Shown piece by piece: positions 26,415-35,311 of a DNA stretch of 64,000 nucleotides. The stretch lies in the NCBI GenBank assembly GCA_964344935.1, contig CAYFPL010000002.1:248001-312000 (forward strand). Direction: 5' to 3'. The position numbers were made by a program, and so were the translations under genes. How positions within the stretch are numbered: the stretch's first letter is position 1; the number at the start of each line of letters is the position of its first letter. Origin of the DNA: GCA-2731375 sp964344935 (lineage in GTDB: Bacteria; Pseudomonadota; Alphaproteobacteria; GCA-2731375). Below the pieces are notes generated by a model that saw only the letters and a program-made list of their open reading frames with translations, was not told where the DNA came from and made no database searches.

Positions 26415-27734
26415 CTACTTCCGAAAGGCACTAAATACATCCCCGAGCGATGTTGCAAGCGGCGCGTGCATGATCGCTTCGGCCGCGGCGGCGGCTTTCG
26501 CCTGGCCCAGGATGGGGCCGACATAACGTATGAACTTGGCCACGACTTCCTCTGCCGTCAGGGGCAGGTCAGGTTCGCCGGGCACGGAATTGACCGCGAA
26601 TACCTCGCCATTAACCACCAAACGTGCCGCCCGCTTGTTCGCCTGGGTGAACGCCGGCGCCTCCACCACATTGGCCAAGGCTTCCAGGCGACGGACTTCG
26701 GGGCTTGCCAGGCTGTCTCGGCGATAGGCCTCCGGTCCCAGGTCGCCTTGGTAGAGCGCCCAGGCCAGGCCATAACTCAAACTGAACTGGGCCTGGATCG
26801 GTGTTCTAGGCGCACGATTGCCACAATAAGTCATTGCCTCGCCATAGATCTGTAGTTCGAGCGACGTGATCTGCTTGGTATCGGCGGTGCCATTGGCTTG
26901 CCGCCAATCGATCGCCGCTTGTGCCCCGTAATGGACGTGGCGGACGGCGGCAAATGGTTTCAGATAGCCTTCCAGAAGCAGCCATTCGCCCGGGGGCGCC
27001 AGTGCCTTGCCGGCCCCATCGCTCTGCAACGCCAACTCGTCGAATGCCTCGATCACCTTCCCCGGCGCGCCAATACCCGCCCGCGCCGCCAGTGCCCAGG
27101 CGATGCCCCGGCGGGCCGCCTCGCCTACATAGGCATTGCGCGCCGTCGCCCCGGCGCTGATCGGCAGATACAGGCTGAAAGGCAACTGGCAGGCAGCCCC
27201 CTGCAAGGCGGCGACCGTGTCTTGTGGGGACATCTCGAACAGCCGGCAGGCGGCGGTGACGGCGCCGAAAGTACCCCAAATGCCATCCACATGCATGCCC
27301 GGCCGTATGCGAAGGTACTCGCCCAGACGGCCCGCGATCTCGAAGCCAGCGGTCAAGGCGGCAAGGGTTTCGCCCAAGGTATGGGTGCCGGATAATCCCA
27401 GCGGCAGGGCGGCGGCAAAGGTGTGCAGGCCAGGCCGGCCATGGGCCCGGGGCAAACCTTCACAGGCCTCGTCCCAGCAAGCGGCCATTCCCGCCAGATA
27501 GGCGGCAGGTCCCAGCGCCAAAGCCGGCGCATGCGGCAGTTCGATCCTGCCTGGTTCCAAGTCCGCAAACGACCGCGCCAGGGCAATGGGTTCGGGCTTG
27601 TCCAGACCGGCGATCATGCAACCAAGCGTATCCAGGAAAAGCTGGCGGGCGCGCGCCTCGACGGCCGGCGCAATCAGCGGATCAGCCTCGAACAGCCACG
27701 CCACCGTTTGCGCCAATTGCTCATCCAGCGTCAT
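26415..27734 (-). CDS. MmgE/PrpD family protein
   Basis: Protein of 439 residues of the 2-methylcitrate dehydratase (PrpD) / iminodisuccinate epimerase superfamily. Family blocks seen are ARQLFLDTLGCMIAGLDKPEP near the N-terminus, HAPALALGPAAYLAGMAACWDEACEG, and PGMHVDGIWGTFGAVTAACRLF near residue 145. No prpB, prpC or acnD is nearby, so propionate catabolism is not indicated; the neighbouring M20 hydrolase and isomerase suggest another organic-acid or amino-acid-derived substrate. It is divergent from the sulfatase. Confidence 0.85.
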   Translation of the reverse strand: MTLDEQLAQTVAWLFEADPLIAPAVEARARQLFLDTLGCMIAGLDKPEPIALARSFADLEPGRIELPHAPALALGPAAYLAGMAACWDEACEGLPRAHGRPGLHTFAAALPLGLSGTHTLGETLAALTAGFEIAGRLGEYLRIRPGMHVDGIWGTFGAVTAACRLFEMSPQDTVAALQGAACQLPFSLYLPISAGATARNAYVGEAARRGIAWALAARAGIGAPGKVIEAFDELALQSDGAGKALAPPGEWLLLEGYLKPFAAVRHVHYGAQAAIDWRQANGTADTKQITSLELQIYGEAMTYCGNRAPRTPIQAQFSLSYGLAWALYQGDLGPEAYRRDSLASPEVRRLEALANVVEAPAFTQANKRAARLVVNGEVFAVNSVPGEPDLPLTAEEVVAKFIRYVGPILGQAKAAAAAEAIMHAPLATSLGDVFSAFRK

Positions 27735-27828
27735 CCCAAAACCCTTTCCTGGCTCGGCGATTTTGCGGCACTGGCAAACCGCAGTACCTTGAACTCAGTA
27801 TGGCATCGAACAGGGGGAAAGCCGAACC

Positions 27829-29415
27829 ATGGCCCGACAACCGAATTTCATTCTTTTCATCACCGACCAGCAGCGCTGGGACCATCTGGGCTGCAACGGC
27901 AATCAGGTTCTCAAAACCCCGCACATCGATGCCATCGCCGGGCGCGGGGTCAATTTCGACCGCTTTTATGTGGCCTCCGCCGTCTGCATGCCGAACCGCT
28001 CCACCCTGGTGACGGGACGGATGCCGTCGCTGCATGGGGTACGTTACAACGGTGTACCGCTGGATCGGAATTCGGTCACCTTCGTCGATCTGCTGCGCGC
28101 GGCCGGCTACCGCACCGGTCTTGTGGGCAAGTCGCATCTGCAGAACTTCACCAATCTGCAGTCCGCCCAGCCGGTACCCGATGAACCCGGCGCCCGGCCG
28201 CCAACAGAGTTGTCAGAGGCCCGCCGCGGCACTATCAGCGGCAGCGAGTACGAAGAAGAGAAAACGCCGGAAGGCGATCGCCAAGGCTATATGAATTTGA
28301 CGACGCCGTTCTATGGCTTCGATCAGGTGGAACTCTGCACCCGTCACGGCGACCGCGCCATGGGGCACTATGACCTTTGGCTTCGCGAACGCCACGCGGA
28401 TGCCGATGGACTGCGCGGCCCGAACAACGCCATTCCGGAACCGGACTATTGCGCCCCCCAGGCCTGGCACACCGCCATTCCGGAAGAGCACTACACATCA
28501 AGTTATGTCGCGGAGCGCAGCGCGGCGTTCCTTGATGCCCAGGACCCGGATACGCCGTTCTTCCTGCAATGCTCCTTCCCCGATCCCCACCACCCCTATA
28601 CACCGCCGGGGCGGTATTTCGGGATGTATGATCCGGACGACATGGACCTGCCGGTGAGCTATCACAACCCTTCGCCGCAACCGACCACGGCCTACATTCA
28701 GGAACGAACCAAGGCCGGGGAGATCAATCGCAACACCATTCTGCCCTTCGCCGCCAGCGAGCGGGAAACCCGCGAAATCACCGCCCTGACCTACGGCATG
28801 ATCACCATGATCGACGACTGCATTGGACGGGTGGTCGGAAAGCTGGAGGAACGGGGCCTGGCCGAGGACACGGTGATACTGTTCACCTCGGACCACGGCG
28901 ATTTCATGGGCGATCACGGCATCATGCTGAAAGGCCCCCTGCACTATCAGGGCCTGGTCAAGGTACCATTCATCTGGGCCGATCCTTCGGACGGCTTGAA
29001 CGGCGCCCGGCAAGGCGAACTGGCCGGTACCATCGATATCGCCCGCACGGTGTTGGCCCGGGCAGGCCTCTCCCCCTTCAACGGCATGCAGGGCCATGAC
29101 CTCGGTCCGCTGGTGAGGGGTGAAACAGACGCAATTCGGGGAGGCATGATGGTGGAGCAGGATGCCCAGCGTCCGAACTTCCATTTCGACGGCCCCATCC
29201 GGGCTCGCACCTACCTGACCAAACGCTGGCGATTGTCCCGCTATATGGGGTCAGAATTCGGCGAACTGTACGATCTGGAAAATGACCCGGCGGAAATGCA
29301 GAACCTGTGGCTGGATTCGGAACACAAGAGCATCAAAACTGAGTTGCTGGCCGAAATGGTCATGGCCATGATCGAGAACCAGGAATCTTCACCTCTGCCG
29401 ACCGATTTCGCCTAG
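27829..29415 (+). CDS. Sulfatase (formylglycine-dependent)
   Basis: Type I sulfatase family hydrolase of 528 residues. It begins RQPNFILFITDQQRWDHLGCNGN with the metal-binding aspartates, and carries the formylglycine signature in ASAVCMPNRSTLVTGRMPS (C-x-P-x-R, Cys near residue 52). The second metal region VILFTSDHGDFMGDHG lies near residue 355. No signal peptide is visible, so it probably works in the cytoplasm on a small sulfate ester or a phosphonate-like substrate. The anaerobic or aerobic maturation enzyme is not in the window. Its end overlaps the convergent MFS gene by 27 bases. Confidence 0.92.
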   Translation: MARQPNFILFITDQQRWDHLGCNGNQVLKTPHIDAIAGRGVNFDRFYVASAVCMPNRSTLVTGRMPSLHGVRYNGVPLDRNSVTFVDLLRAAGYRTGLVGKSHLQNFTNLQSAQPVPDEPGARPPTELSEARRGTISGSEYEEEKTPEGDRQGYMNLTTPFYGFDQVELCTRHGDRAMGHYDLWLRERHADADGLRGPNNAIPEPDYCAPQAWHTAIPEEHYTSSYVAERSAAFLDAQDPDTPFFLQCSFPDPHHPYTPPGRYFGMYDPDDMDLPVSYHNPSPQPTTAYIQERTKAGEINRNTILPFAASERETREITALTYGMITMIDDCIGRVVGKLEERGLAEDTVILFTSDHGDFMGDHGIMLKGPLHYQGLVKVPFIWADPSDGLNGARQGELAGTIDIARTVLARAGLSPFNGMQGHDLGPLVRGETDAIRGGMMVEQDAQRPNFHFDGPIRARTYLTKRWRLSRYMGSEFGELYDLENDPAEMQNLWLDSEHKSIKTELLAEMVMAMIENQESSPLPTDFA

Positions 29416-30636
29416 CCCTGCCTGGCGCCGCCGCGGCTGCCGCAATGTGAGAAGAAGGGCAATCGCAGCGGCGTTCAGGGCCGCGCCGATGTAGAACGCC
29501 GCCTGATAACTGCCGCTTTGATCACGGATCACGCCGGCCAGCAGGGGACCGACGGCGGCGGCGGCACCGGCGATGGAGAAGCTGAGGCCGGTCACTGCGC
29601 CAATGTGGCCGCGGCCGAAAATATCGGCAATGACCGCCGGATAAAGGGAGGTGGCCGAGGAACTGGCAGCAATAAAAAGCGCGGCCGCGAAATAGAGATA
29701 GATCAGGGACTGGAACTGGGCAAACAGCAAGAAGGCAACCACTTCCACCGCCAGGGCCAGATACAAGGTGCGCAGCCGCCCGATGTGATCGGAAACCCAG
29801 CCAAATAGTACCCGGCCGATGATGCCGCCCGCGCCCATTGCGGTGACCAGTGAGGCGCCCGAGGTCGCGTCATAACCCAATTCGGCGGCCATAATGGGCA
29901 AATGCACAAAGGGGAAGAACAGCATGATCCAGGTCAGAACATAGACGCCACTGATGACCCAAAAGGCCGCCGTCCCCGCGGCCTCGCGGGCCGTCCAGGA
30001 AACCTCGTCGGTTGTGATGTTGGTGTCATCTTCCTGACCCCGGCCATCGGGCAAAGTGCCGTGCAGTTCCGGATTTCTAACCAGCGTCAGCCCGCAGACA
30101 ACAATCAGCGCGACGGCGGCGAATGCGAGGAGCACAAGGGCTGATCGCCAGCCGTACAAAGGAATGATCAATGCCGCCAGCATGGGCCCGAACAAAAGGG
30201 CTGCGTTGACGCCGGTGCCGCTGATGGCCAGCGCCAGACCCCGGCGCCGCATGAACCAGCGCACCACGGTGGCGTTCACCGGCACGAAGACCGCACTCAT
30301 ACCGATGCCTGTAATCAGGCTGAGGAAAAGATACAACTGCCATTCATTCACGACAGTGGCCAGCAGGCCGTAACCAAGCGCCAGCAAGGCCGCGCCGGCC
30401 AGAACCACCGTACGGGGACCAAAGCGGTCCGTCGCCGGACCGGAGACGAAACCCATGACCGTGTAGACCAAAACGAAAAGAGAGAACGGCGCCGTCAGGG
30501 CGACCCTGTCCAACCCCAGATCCGCCATCATATGGGGCAGGAATACGCCATAGCTGAACTGCACCCCGTAGGCCACCGTCAGGATGGTGAAGGAGGCCCC
30601 GACGATGACCCAACCGTAAAAGAAACCAAGCCGCAT
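29389..30636 (-). CDS. MFS transporter, monocarboxylate (MCT-like) type
   Basis: Major facilitator of about 415 residues with 12 predicted membrane helices. It starts MRLGFFYGWVIVGASFTILTVAYG, the FYGWxIV opening typical of oxalate/formate and monocarboxylate-type exchangers. The inter-helix motifs GPATDRFGPRTVVLAG and GWVSDHIGRLRTLYLA are clear. The start at 30636 is chosen because the 49 upstream in-frame residues are hydrophilic and unlike the family. It may import the substrate of the neighbouring catabolic genes. Confidence 0.9.
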   Translation of the reverse strand: MRLGFFYGWVIVGASFTILTVAYGVQFSYGVFLPHMMADLGLDRVALTAPFSLFVLVYTVMGFVSGPATDRFGPRTVVLAGAALLALGYGLLATVVNEWQLYLFLSLITGIGMSAVFVPVNATVVRWFMRRRGLALAISGTGVNAALLFGPMLAALIIPLYGWRSALVLLAFAAVALIVVCGLTLVRNPELHGTLPDGRGQEDDTNITTDEVSWTAREAAGTAAFWVISGVYVLTWIMLFFPFVHLPIMAAELGYDATSGASLVTAMGAGGIIGRVLFGWVSDHIGRLRTLYLALAVEVVAFLLFAQFQSLIYLYFAAALFIAASSSATSLYPAVIADIFGRGHIGAVTGLSFSIAGAAAAVGPLLAGVIRDQSGSYQAAFYIGAALNAAAIALLLTLRQPRRRQAGLGEIGRQR

Positions 30637-30659
30637 GATGTTTCCGGCGCGGGTCGGTT

Positions 30660-31277
30660 CTAGAAAATCGGCAGCGTGGGATAGGCGATTGAGTCGGTGA
30701 CCAATTCGGTGCGGCTCTTGAACCGACTCATGGACGCTTGTGCCTCCTTGACCGGATTGTTCCACCACCTCGACGCCTCCCAAACGGAAAGATCGGCATA
30801 GCGCGTCAATAACAATGTCTTGCTGTCAGGCACCGCCACCTCAAGGCTGCGCCAGAAGGCACAGATATTGACGTCAAAAACTTCTTCCATGTTCGGCCAA
30901 GCGGTATCCGACAGATCGCAAAACGCCTGCCAGTCGGATGCCGGCACGTCGAACCAGCGAAAGACATAGACGCCGGGATAGGCAGGCGGGGTGTCTTCCG
31001 TGGGCCGGACGGTCGCCTCTAGCAGTTGGCTTTCAGCACTCAGAACAGGCGTGCCTGGCGGAGGTGCGGCGCGGGCGGTGGCGTCATCCGCCCAGGCAGT
31101 CACGGCGATGCCTTCATCACGGGACATGCCCAACCCCACCATGTTGCGCCAACAGCCGAACAATTTGCCGCCGCTACTTTCCGCGCGGTGCGCGAACGCG
31201 GCCCTTACCGACGCCGGGTCGTCCTGCAGCAGCCGGGGCCCAGTGCGGTAGCGGCAGTATTCAAATATGCGAAGCAT
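30660..31277 (-). CDS. Uncharacterised protein, NIPSNAP-like
   Basis: Protein of 205 residues that I do not firmly recognise. The start MLRIFEYCRYRTGPRLLQ and two repeated halves (first with GKLFGCWRNMVGLGMSRDEGIAVTAW; second with YPGVYVFRWFDV and TKTLLLTRYADLSVWEASRWW) are what one expects of dimeric alpha-beta-barrel (NIPSNAP/EthD-like) proteins. Rich in Trp. No signal or membrane segment. It lies 23 bases upstream of the MFS gene on the same strand and is likely co-transcribed with it. Confidence 0.55.
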   Translation of the reverse strand: MLRIFEYCRYRTGPRLLQDDPASVRAAFAHRAESSGGKLFGCWRNMVGLGMSRDEGIAVTAWADDATARAAPPPGTPVLSAESQLLEATVRPTEDTPPAYPGVYVFRWFDVPASDWQAFCDLSDTAWPNMEEVFDVNICAFWRSLEVAVPDSKTLLLTRYADLSVWEASRWWNNPVKEAQASMSRFKSRTELVTDSIAYPTLPIF

Positions 31278-31326
31278 GTATCCTCCTCATTTGGAGGCGA
31301 TCATACTACGCAGGCGGGCCCGGCGC

Positions 31327-32397
31327 CTAACCTGCCGCAGCCCCAGCTCCGCGCCGCCGAGCCACGGCTTCGGCTAGACCTTCCAGCACCTCGACGGAGG
31401 TATCCCAATCGATGCAGCCGTCAGTGATGCTCTGGCCGTAGGTCAACGGTTGTCCGGGCGTGAGGTCCTGACGGCCGGCGACGAGATTGCCTTCGATCAT
31501 GACGCCGATGATACGGCCATCGCCCCCTGCGATTTGGCCGCCCACATCAGCCATCACCTTTGGCTGGTTCTCCGGCTTCTTGGCGCTGTTGGCGTGAGAC
31601 GCATCAATCATCACCGCCGGCATAAGGCCGGCCCCGTGTATGCTATCGCAAGCCTGGTTGACGCTTTCCGCATCGAAGTTCGGCGTCTTGCCGCCGCGCA
31701 GGATGACATGGCAATCGCTGTTGCCAGCGGTGCTGGCGATGGCGGCCCGGCCCTCCTTGGTCACGGCTAGGAAATGATGCGCCGCCGCGGCGGAAGCCAC
31801 GGCATCAACGGCAATCTTGATGTTGCCGTCGGTGCCGTTCTTGAAACCAACCGGACAAGACAGACCCGAGGCCATCTCGCGATGGATCTGACTCTCCGTG
31901 GTGCGGGCGCCGATGGCGGCCCAAGACACCAGGTCCGAGATGTACTGAGGCGTGGCGGTATCCAGGAACTCGCAGCCTGCCGGCAGGCCCAGATTGTTGA
32001 TGTCAAGCAACAGCCGCCGGGCAATGCGCAGCCCCCGTTCCACGTGGAAACTGCCGTCCAGGTCAGGATCGTTGATCAGGCCTTTCCAGCCCACGGTCGT
32101 GCGCGGTTTCTCGAAGTAGACCCGCATGATGATCTCCAGTTGGTCGCCCAGGCGTTCTCGTACACCCAGCAGGCGCTGGGCGTAGTCCATGGCGGCCTCG
32201 GGATCGTGTACGGAACAAGGGCCAATGATCACGGCCAGGCGGCCATCATTGCGGTGGACGATGCGCTGCAGGGCCTGGCGGGCCGCAATGACGGTCTGCG
32301 TCGCCGTTTCCGTTCGGGGATGAGCGCGAATGATCTCCGCCGGTGTGTCGAGGGCGGTGATATCGCGAATTCTGATGTCGTCGGTGTTGTCCAGCAT
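31327..32397 (-). CDS. aroG: 3-deoxy-7-phosphoheptulonate synthase (class I, AroG type)
   Basis: DAHP synthase of 356 residues; it condenses phosphoenolpyruvate and erythrose 4-phosphate in the first shikimate step. Visible blocks are RLAVIIGPCSVHDPEAAMDYA (near residue 55), IIMRVYFEKPRTTVGWKGLINDP, KNGTDGNIKIAVDAV, HVILRGGKTPNFDAESV and MIDASHANSAKKPENQP, all AroFGH-type. Such enzymes are usually feedback-inhibited by an aromatic amino acid. The gene is preceded by a Tyr/Phe-rich leader peptide and a terminator, so transcription is attenuated by aromatic aminoacyl-tRNA supply. Confidence 0.96.
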   Translation of the reverse strand: MLDNTDDIRIRDITALDTPAEIIRAHPRTETATQTVIAARQALQRIVHRNDGRLAVIIGPCSVHDPEAAMDYAQRLLGVRERLGDQLEIIMRVYFEKPRTTVGWKGLINDPDLDGSFHVERGLRIARRLLLDINNLGLPAGCEFLDTATPQYISDLVSWAAIGARTTESQIHREMASGLSCPVGFKNGTDGNIKIAVDAVASAAAAHHFLAVTKEGRAAIASTAGNSDCHVILRGGKTPNFDAESVNQACDSIHGAGLMPAVMIDASHANSAKKPENQPKVMADVGGQIAGGDGRIIGVMIEGNLVAGRQDLTPGQPLTYGQSITDGCIDWDTSVEVLEGLAEAVARRRGAGAAAG

Positions 32398-32433
32398 CTG
32401 CCGGGTCTCCCTGTTTTGAGGCCAGCCCGGCGG

Positions 32434-32465
32434 AACAAAAAAACCGCCAGGTTTCTGGCGGTTTC
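32434..32465 (-). terminator. Attenuator terminator ahead of aroG
   Basis: On the minus strand AAACCGCCAG (32455-32464) pairs perfectly with CTGGCGGTTT (32441-32450) across a 4-base loop, and a run of seven T follows (down to about 32437), a textbook intrinsic terminator only 40 bases before the aroG start. Its 5' arm (CCGCCAG) can instead pair with CTGGCGG at 32512-32518 inside the leader-peptide gene, which would be the antiterminator. Confidence 0.9.
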
Positions 32466-32488
32466 GAGAATTTGTTTTGATCTTGTCC

Positions 32489-32572
32489 CTAAATCAAACG
32501 AACCCCGTCCTCCGCCAGCGGCTGCGGATACGCAAAATAGAAAAAGTAATATGTCGCGGCGGTGTGGTTCAT
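32489..32572 (-). CDS. Tyr/Phe-rich leader peptide of aroG
   Basis: A 27-codon frame, ATG at 32572 to TAG at 32489. Codons 8 to 15 read Tyr-Tyr-Phe-Phe-Tyr-Phe-Ala-Tyr: seven aromatic residues in eight codons. A ribosome stalled there for lack of charged tRNA-Tyr or tRNA-Phe would leave CTGGCGG (32512-32518, codons 19 to 21) free to pair with the terminator's 5' arm and allow read-through into aroG. GGCGG at 32558-32562 (CCGCC in the RNA) can pair with the same segment as region 1. The peptide itself is unlikely to have another role. Confidence 0.9.
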   Translation of the reverse strand: MNHTAATYYFFYFAYPQPLAEDGVRLI

Positions 32573-32617
32573 GGCGCCTGATATAGGCGGGATTGAAGGG
32601 ATTGTCACGCGTAGATT

Positions 32618-34066
32618 TCAGGTATTGGAGGGATAAGCCATCGGCAGACTCAATGGTGAAATCTCTTCGCTGCTGCGCCCAAGGTAGTCCCGTTGCGGCA
32701 CGCCCGCCTCCATCCGTGCCTGTGCGGCCGCCAGTTGCGCCGCCGCGCCAGCTCGGTCCAGTGTCAAAACTTGCTGGTCGCGGATCACCTGTACGCCATC
32801 GATATAGACGTCCCTGACTGCCCGTTCGGCGGCGGAATGAACCAGGCTGACGATAGGATCGCGGACCGGCATCATGATTGGATCGTTGAGGTAGAGGGCG
32901 ACGATGTCCGCCTTGGCGCCGACGGCTAATTTGCCGATGTCATCCCGCATCAATGCCTTGGCGCCGCCCACCGTGGCGGCATGAAAAACATCCGCGGTCG
33001 AGGCCACATGGCCATCCTTGGAGGCGATGCGCGCCAGTATCGCAGCCGAACGCATGTCCTCGATGATGTTGTGGGGGATGGTATCGGTGCCGATGCCCAG
33101 GACCACGCCGGCATCCTTATAGCGGCCGAAATCCTCCATCATGGCGCCATAGCGCATGAACGGTGTCGGGCAATGGGCCACCGCTGTGCGGCTGTCGCCC
33201 AGCAACACCAGATCCGTGTTTGAATGCCAGCGGATCCAGGAATTGTCGTCGATGAACATGGCGTGGGCGATGATCGTGCCTTCACCCAGAATGCCGAGAC
33301 GGTCGAGATACTGGATCGGCGTGATGCCATGACGCCGGACCATGATGTTGAATTCGATCACCGCCTGGGCGGCATGGGTGGTCCAGGGGAGGCCGCGTTC
33401 TTTTGCCGCGGCGTGGCTTTCGGCTAGCAGCTCTTCCGTATTGTTCTCGATCTGAAACGGCGAGACGATGCCCGACAACCGGCCCGAGGGATGAGCGCAA
33501 ATTTGGTCTATGAAATCCAGAGACGCCTCGAAATCCCGTCTGCCTTTGTCCAAGTCCTCTTCAAAGTCCAGTTCATGGCTGTTGTGACGCACCCAACGAG
33601 CGCTGTTGAAACCGGGCGCGGCATACATGCGGAGACCGCTTCTGTCCATGACATCGATCCAGCCGGGATAGGGGAAGGTCACGTCCACCAGGGTCGTCAC
33701 ACCACTTAACATCAGATCGGCGTAAGAAACTTCGGCCCCGAATTTCTTGCCGTCGTCATCGGCGCTATAGGAGCAGGAGCGCTCGTACAAGCCCGTCATG
33801 AAATGCTCCCGCACCGAATGATCCTCACGGATGCCGCGGTAAAGGACCTCGGTACAGGGATGGGAATGAATGTTGACGAAACCGGGAATCAGGCAAAGGC
33901 CGGACCCGTCAATCAAGTCGTCGCTTTCACCCTCATAGGCCGGCCCCACATAGGTTATTTCGTTGCCTTCAAAGGCAAGATCACCGCCCTTCAGATAGCA
34001 ATGGCTTTGCCGCCCTTCGTCCCAGGCAACGATCCAATCGACGTTTCTGAAATGGGTAATTGTCAT
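32618..34066 (-). CDS. Amidohydrolase, ATZ/TRZ-like deaminase family
   Basis: Metal-dependent amidohydrolase of 482 residues. The metal site is complete: PGFVNIHSHPCTEVL (HxH near residue 68), a His in PWTTHAAQAVIEF, a His in IIAHAMFIDDNSW, and the Asp of LGIGTDTIPHNIIEDM. The flanking composite beta-sandwich contains EGNEITYVGP and GVQVIRDQQVLTLD. This subgroup includes S-adenosylhomocysteine, guanine and triazine deaminases/chlorohydrolases; the substrate here is unknown. The start overlaps, in the opposite orientation, the upstream region of the class V aminotransferase gene. Confidence 0.88.
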   Translation of the reverse strand: MTITHFRNVDWIVAWDEGRQSHCYLKGGDLAFEGNEITYVGPAYEGESDDLIDGSGLCLIPGFVNIHSHPCTEVLYRGIREDHSVREHFMTGLYERSCSYSADDDGKKFGAEVSYADLMLSGVTTLVDVTFPYPGWIDVMDRSGLRMYAAPGFNSARWVRHNSHELDFEEDLDKGRRDFEASLDFIDQICAHPSGRLSGIVSPFQIENNTEELLAESHAAAKERGLPWTTHAAQAVIEFNIMVRRHGITPIQYLDRLGILGEGTIIAHAMFIDDNSWIRWHSNTDLVLLGDSRTAVAHCPTPFMRYGAMMEDFGRYKDAGVVLGIGTDTIPHNIIEDMRSAAILARIASKDGHVASTADVFHAATVGGAKALMRDDIGKLAVGAKADIVALYLNDPIMMPVRDPIVSLVHSAAERAVRDVYIDGVQVIRDQQVLTLDRAGAAAQLAAAQARMEAGVPQRDYLGRSSEEISPLSLPMAYPSNT

Positions 34067-34140
34067 CCACCCTCTCCCGCTGCTTGACTCATCTTGGGAT
34101 CAGGTCCACGCATTCGGCAAGCAATGATTGGGAGACAGTC

Positions 34141-35307
34141 GTGGATTTGAAACGCCTAAGGGCCGATACGCCCGGCGCCGAAGTGGTCGTGCATTTGAAC
34201 AATTGCGGTGCCGGCCTGATGCCTCAACCGGTCCTGGATGCCCTGACCGGACACCTGAACAGGGAAGCCGAGATCGGCGGTTACGAGGCCGAAGAAGAAG
34301 CTGCCGGTGCCCTTAGCCATACTTACGATGCCATCGCCCGCATGCTGAACTGCGGCCGCAACGAGATTGCAGTGGTCGAGAACGCCACCGTGGCTTGGGA
34401 CATGGCCTTCTATGGCTTTCCATTGCAGCGCGGCGATGTGGTGCTGACGGTGGTATCGGAATATGCCTCTAACTACATCGCCTATCTACAGCGGGCCGAG
34501 CGGGACGGGATCGAGATCCGCATAGCTCCCAATGACAACTATGGTCAAACTGACGTAGCGGCCCTGCGGGAAATGATTGACGATCGGGTCAAGTTGATTT
34601 CGGTGACCCACATCCCAACAAACGGCGGCCTGATCAATCCGGCCCCAGCCATAGGCGAAGTGGCCCGTGCCGCAGGCATTCCCTATCTGCTGGATGCCTG
34701 TCAGTCCGTCGGACAGATGCCACTGGATGTGGAGACGATCGGCTGCGATATGCTGTCCGCCACGGGCCGCAAATATCTGCGCGGGCCCAGGGGTACGGGA
34801 TTCCTTTACGTCCGCTCAAGTATCCTAGAGAAAATCAGCCCGCCCTTCCTGGACCTGCATGCCGCCACATGGAGCGGCCTGGACAAAATCGAAATCCAGC
34901 CGGACGCGCGGCGTTTCGAGAATTGGGAGAACTATGTCGCCGGCAAGATCGCCCTGGGCATCGCGGTGGACTATGCCCTCGATATCGGGCTGGAGGCCAT
35001 CGCCGAGCGGGTACAGGGTATGGCCAGGGAATTGCGTGCCAGCATGGCCGCCTTGCCCAAGGTCACGGTTCAGGACCTAGGCAAGGAGAAATCCGGCATC
35101 ATCAGCTTTACCGCCGATGGCGTGGAGCCCGAGCACGTGGTGGCGGCAATGGCGGATCAAGGGATCAATATCTCGACCTCGTCAAACAGCACGACGCTGA
35201 TCGACATGGACGGACGCGGCATTACAAGCATGAACCGCCTCGGCCTCCACTATTACAACACGAACGCGGAACTGGACCGCTTTCTTGAATGCCTGAGGTC
35301 GGTTTGA
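34141..35307 (+). CDS. Class V aminotransferase (cysteine desulfurase-like)
   Basis: PLP enzyme of about 388 residues. The PLP aspartate is in PYLLDACQSVGQMPLDV and the lysine in LSATGRKYLRGPRGTGFLYV. The substrate-side start VVHLNNCGAGLMPQPVLDAL is typical of the class V subgroup that includes isopenicillin N epimerase-like and hercynylcysteine-sulfoxide lyase-like enzymes. I selected the GTG at 34141 (upstream GGGAGA); the longer frame from 34060 overlaps the divergent amidohydrolase. Only distantly similar to the class V enzyme at 17.5 kb. Confidence 0.82.
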   Translation: MDLKRLRADTPGAEVVVHLNNCGAGLMPQPVLDALTGHLNREAEIGGYEAEEEAAGALSHTYDAIARMLNCGRNEIAVVENATVAWDMAFYGFPLQRGDVVLTVVSEYASNYIAYLQRAERDGIEIRIAPNDNYGQTDVAALREMIDDRVKLISVTHIPTNGGLINPAPAIGEVARAAGIPYLLDACQSVGQMPLDVETIGCDMLSATGRKYLRGPRGTGFLYVRSSILEKISPPFLDLHAATWSGLDKIEIQPDARRFENWENYVAGKIALGIAVDYALDIGLEAIAERVQGMARELRASMAALPKVTVQDLGKEKSGIISFTADGVEPEHVVAAMADQGINISTSSNSTTLIDMDGRGITSMNRLGLHYYNTNAELDRFLECLRSV

Positions 35308-35311
35308 GAAG

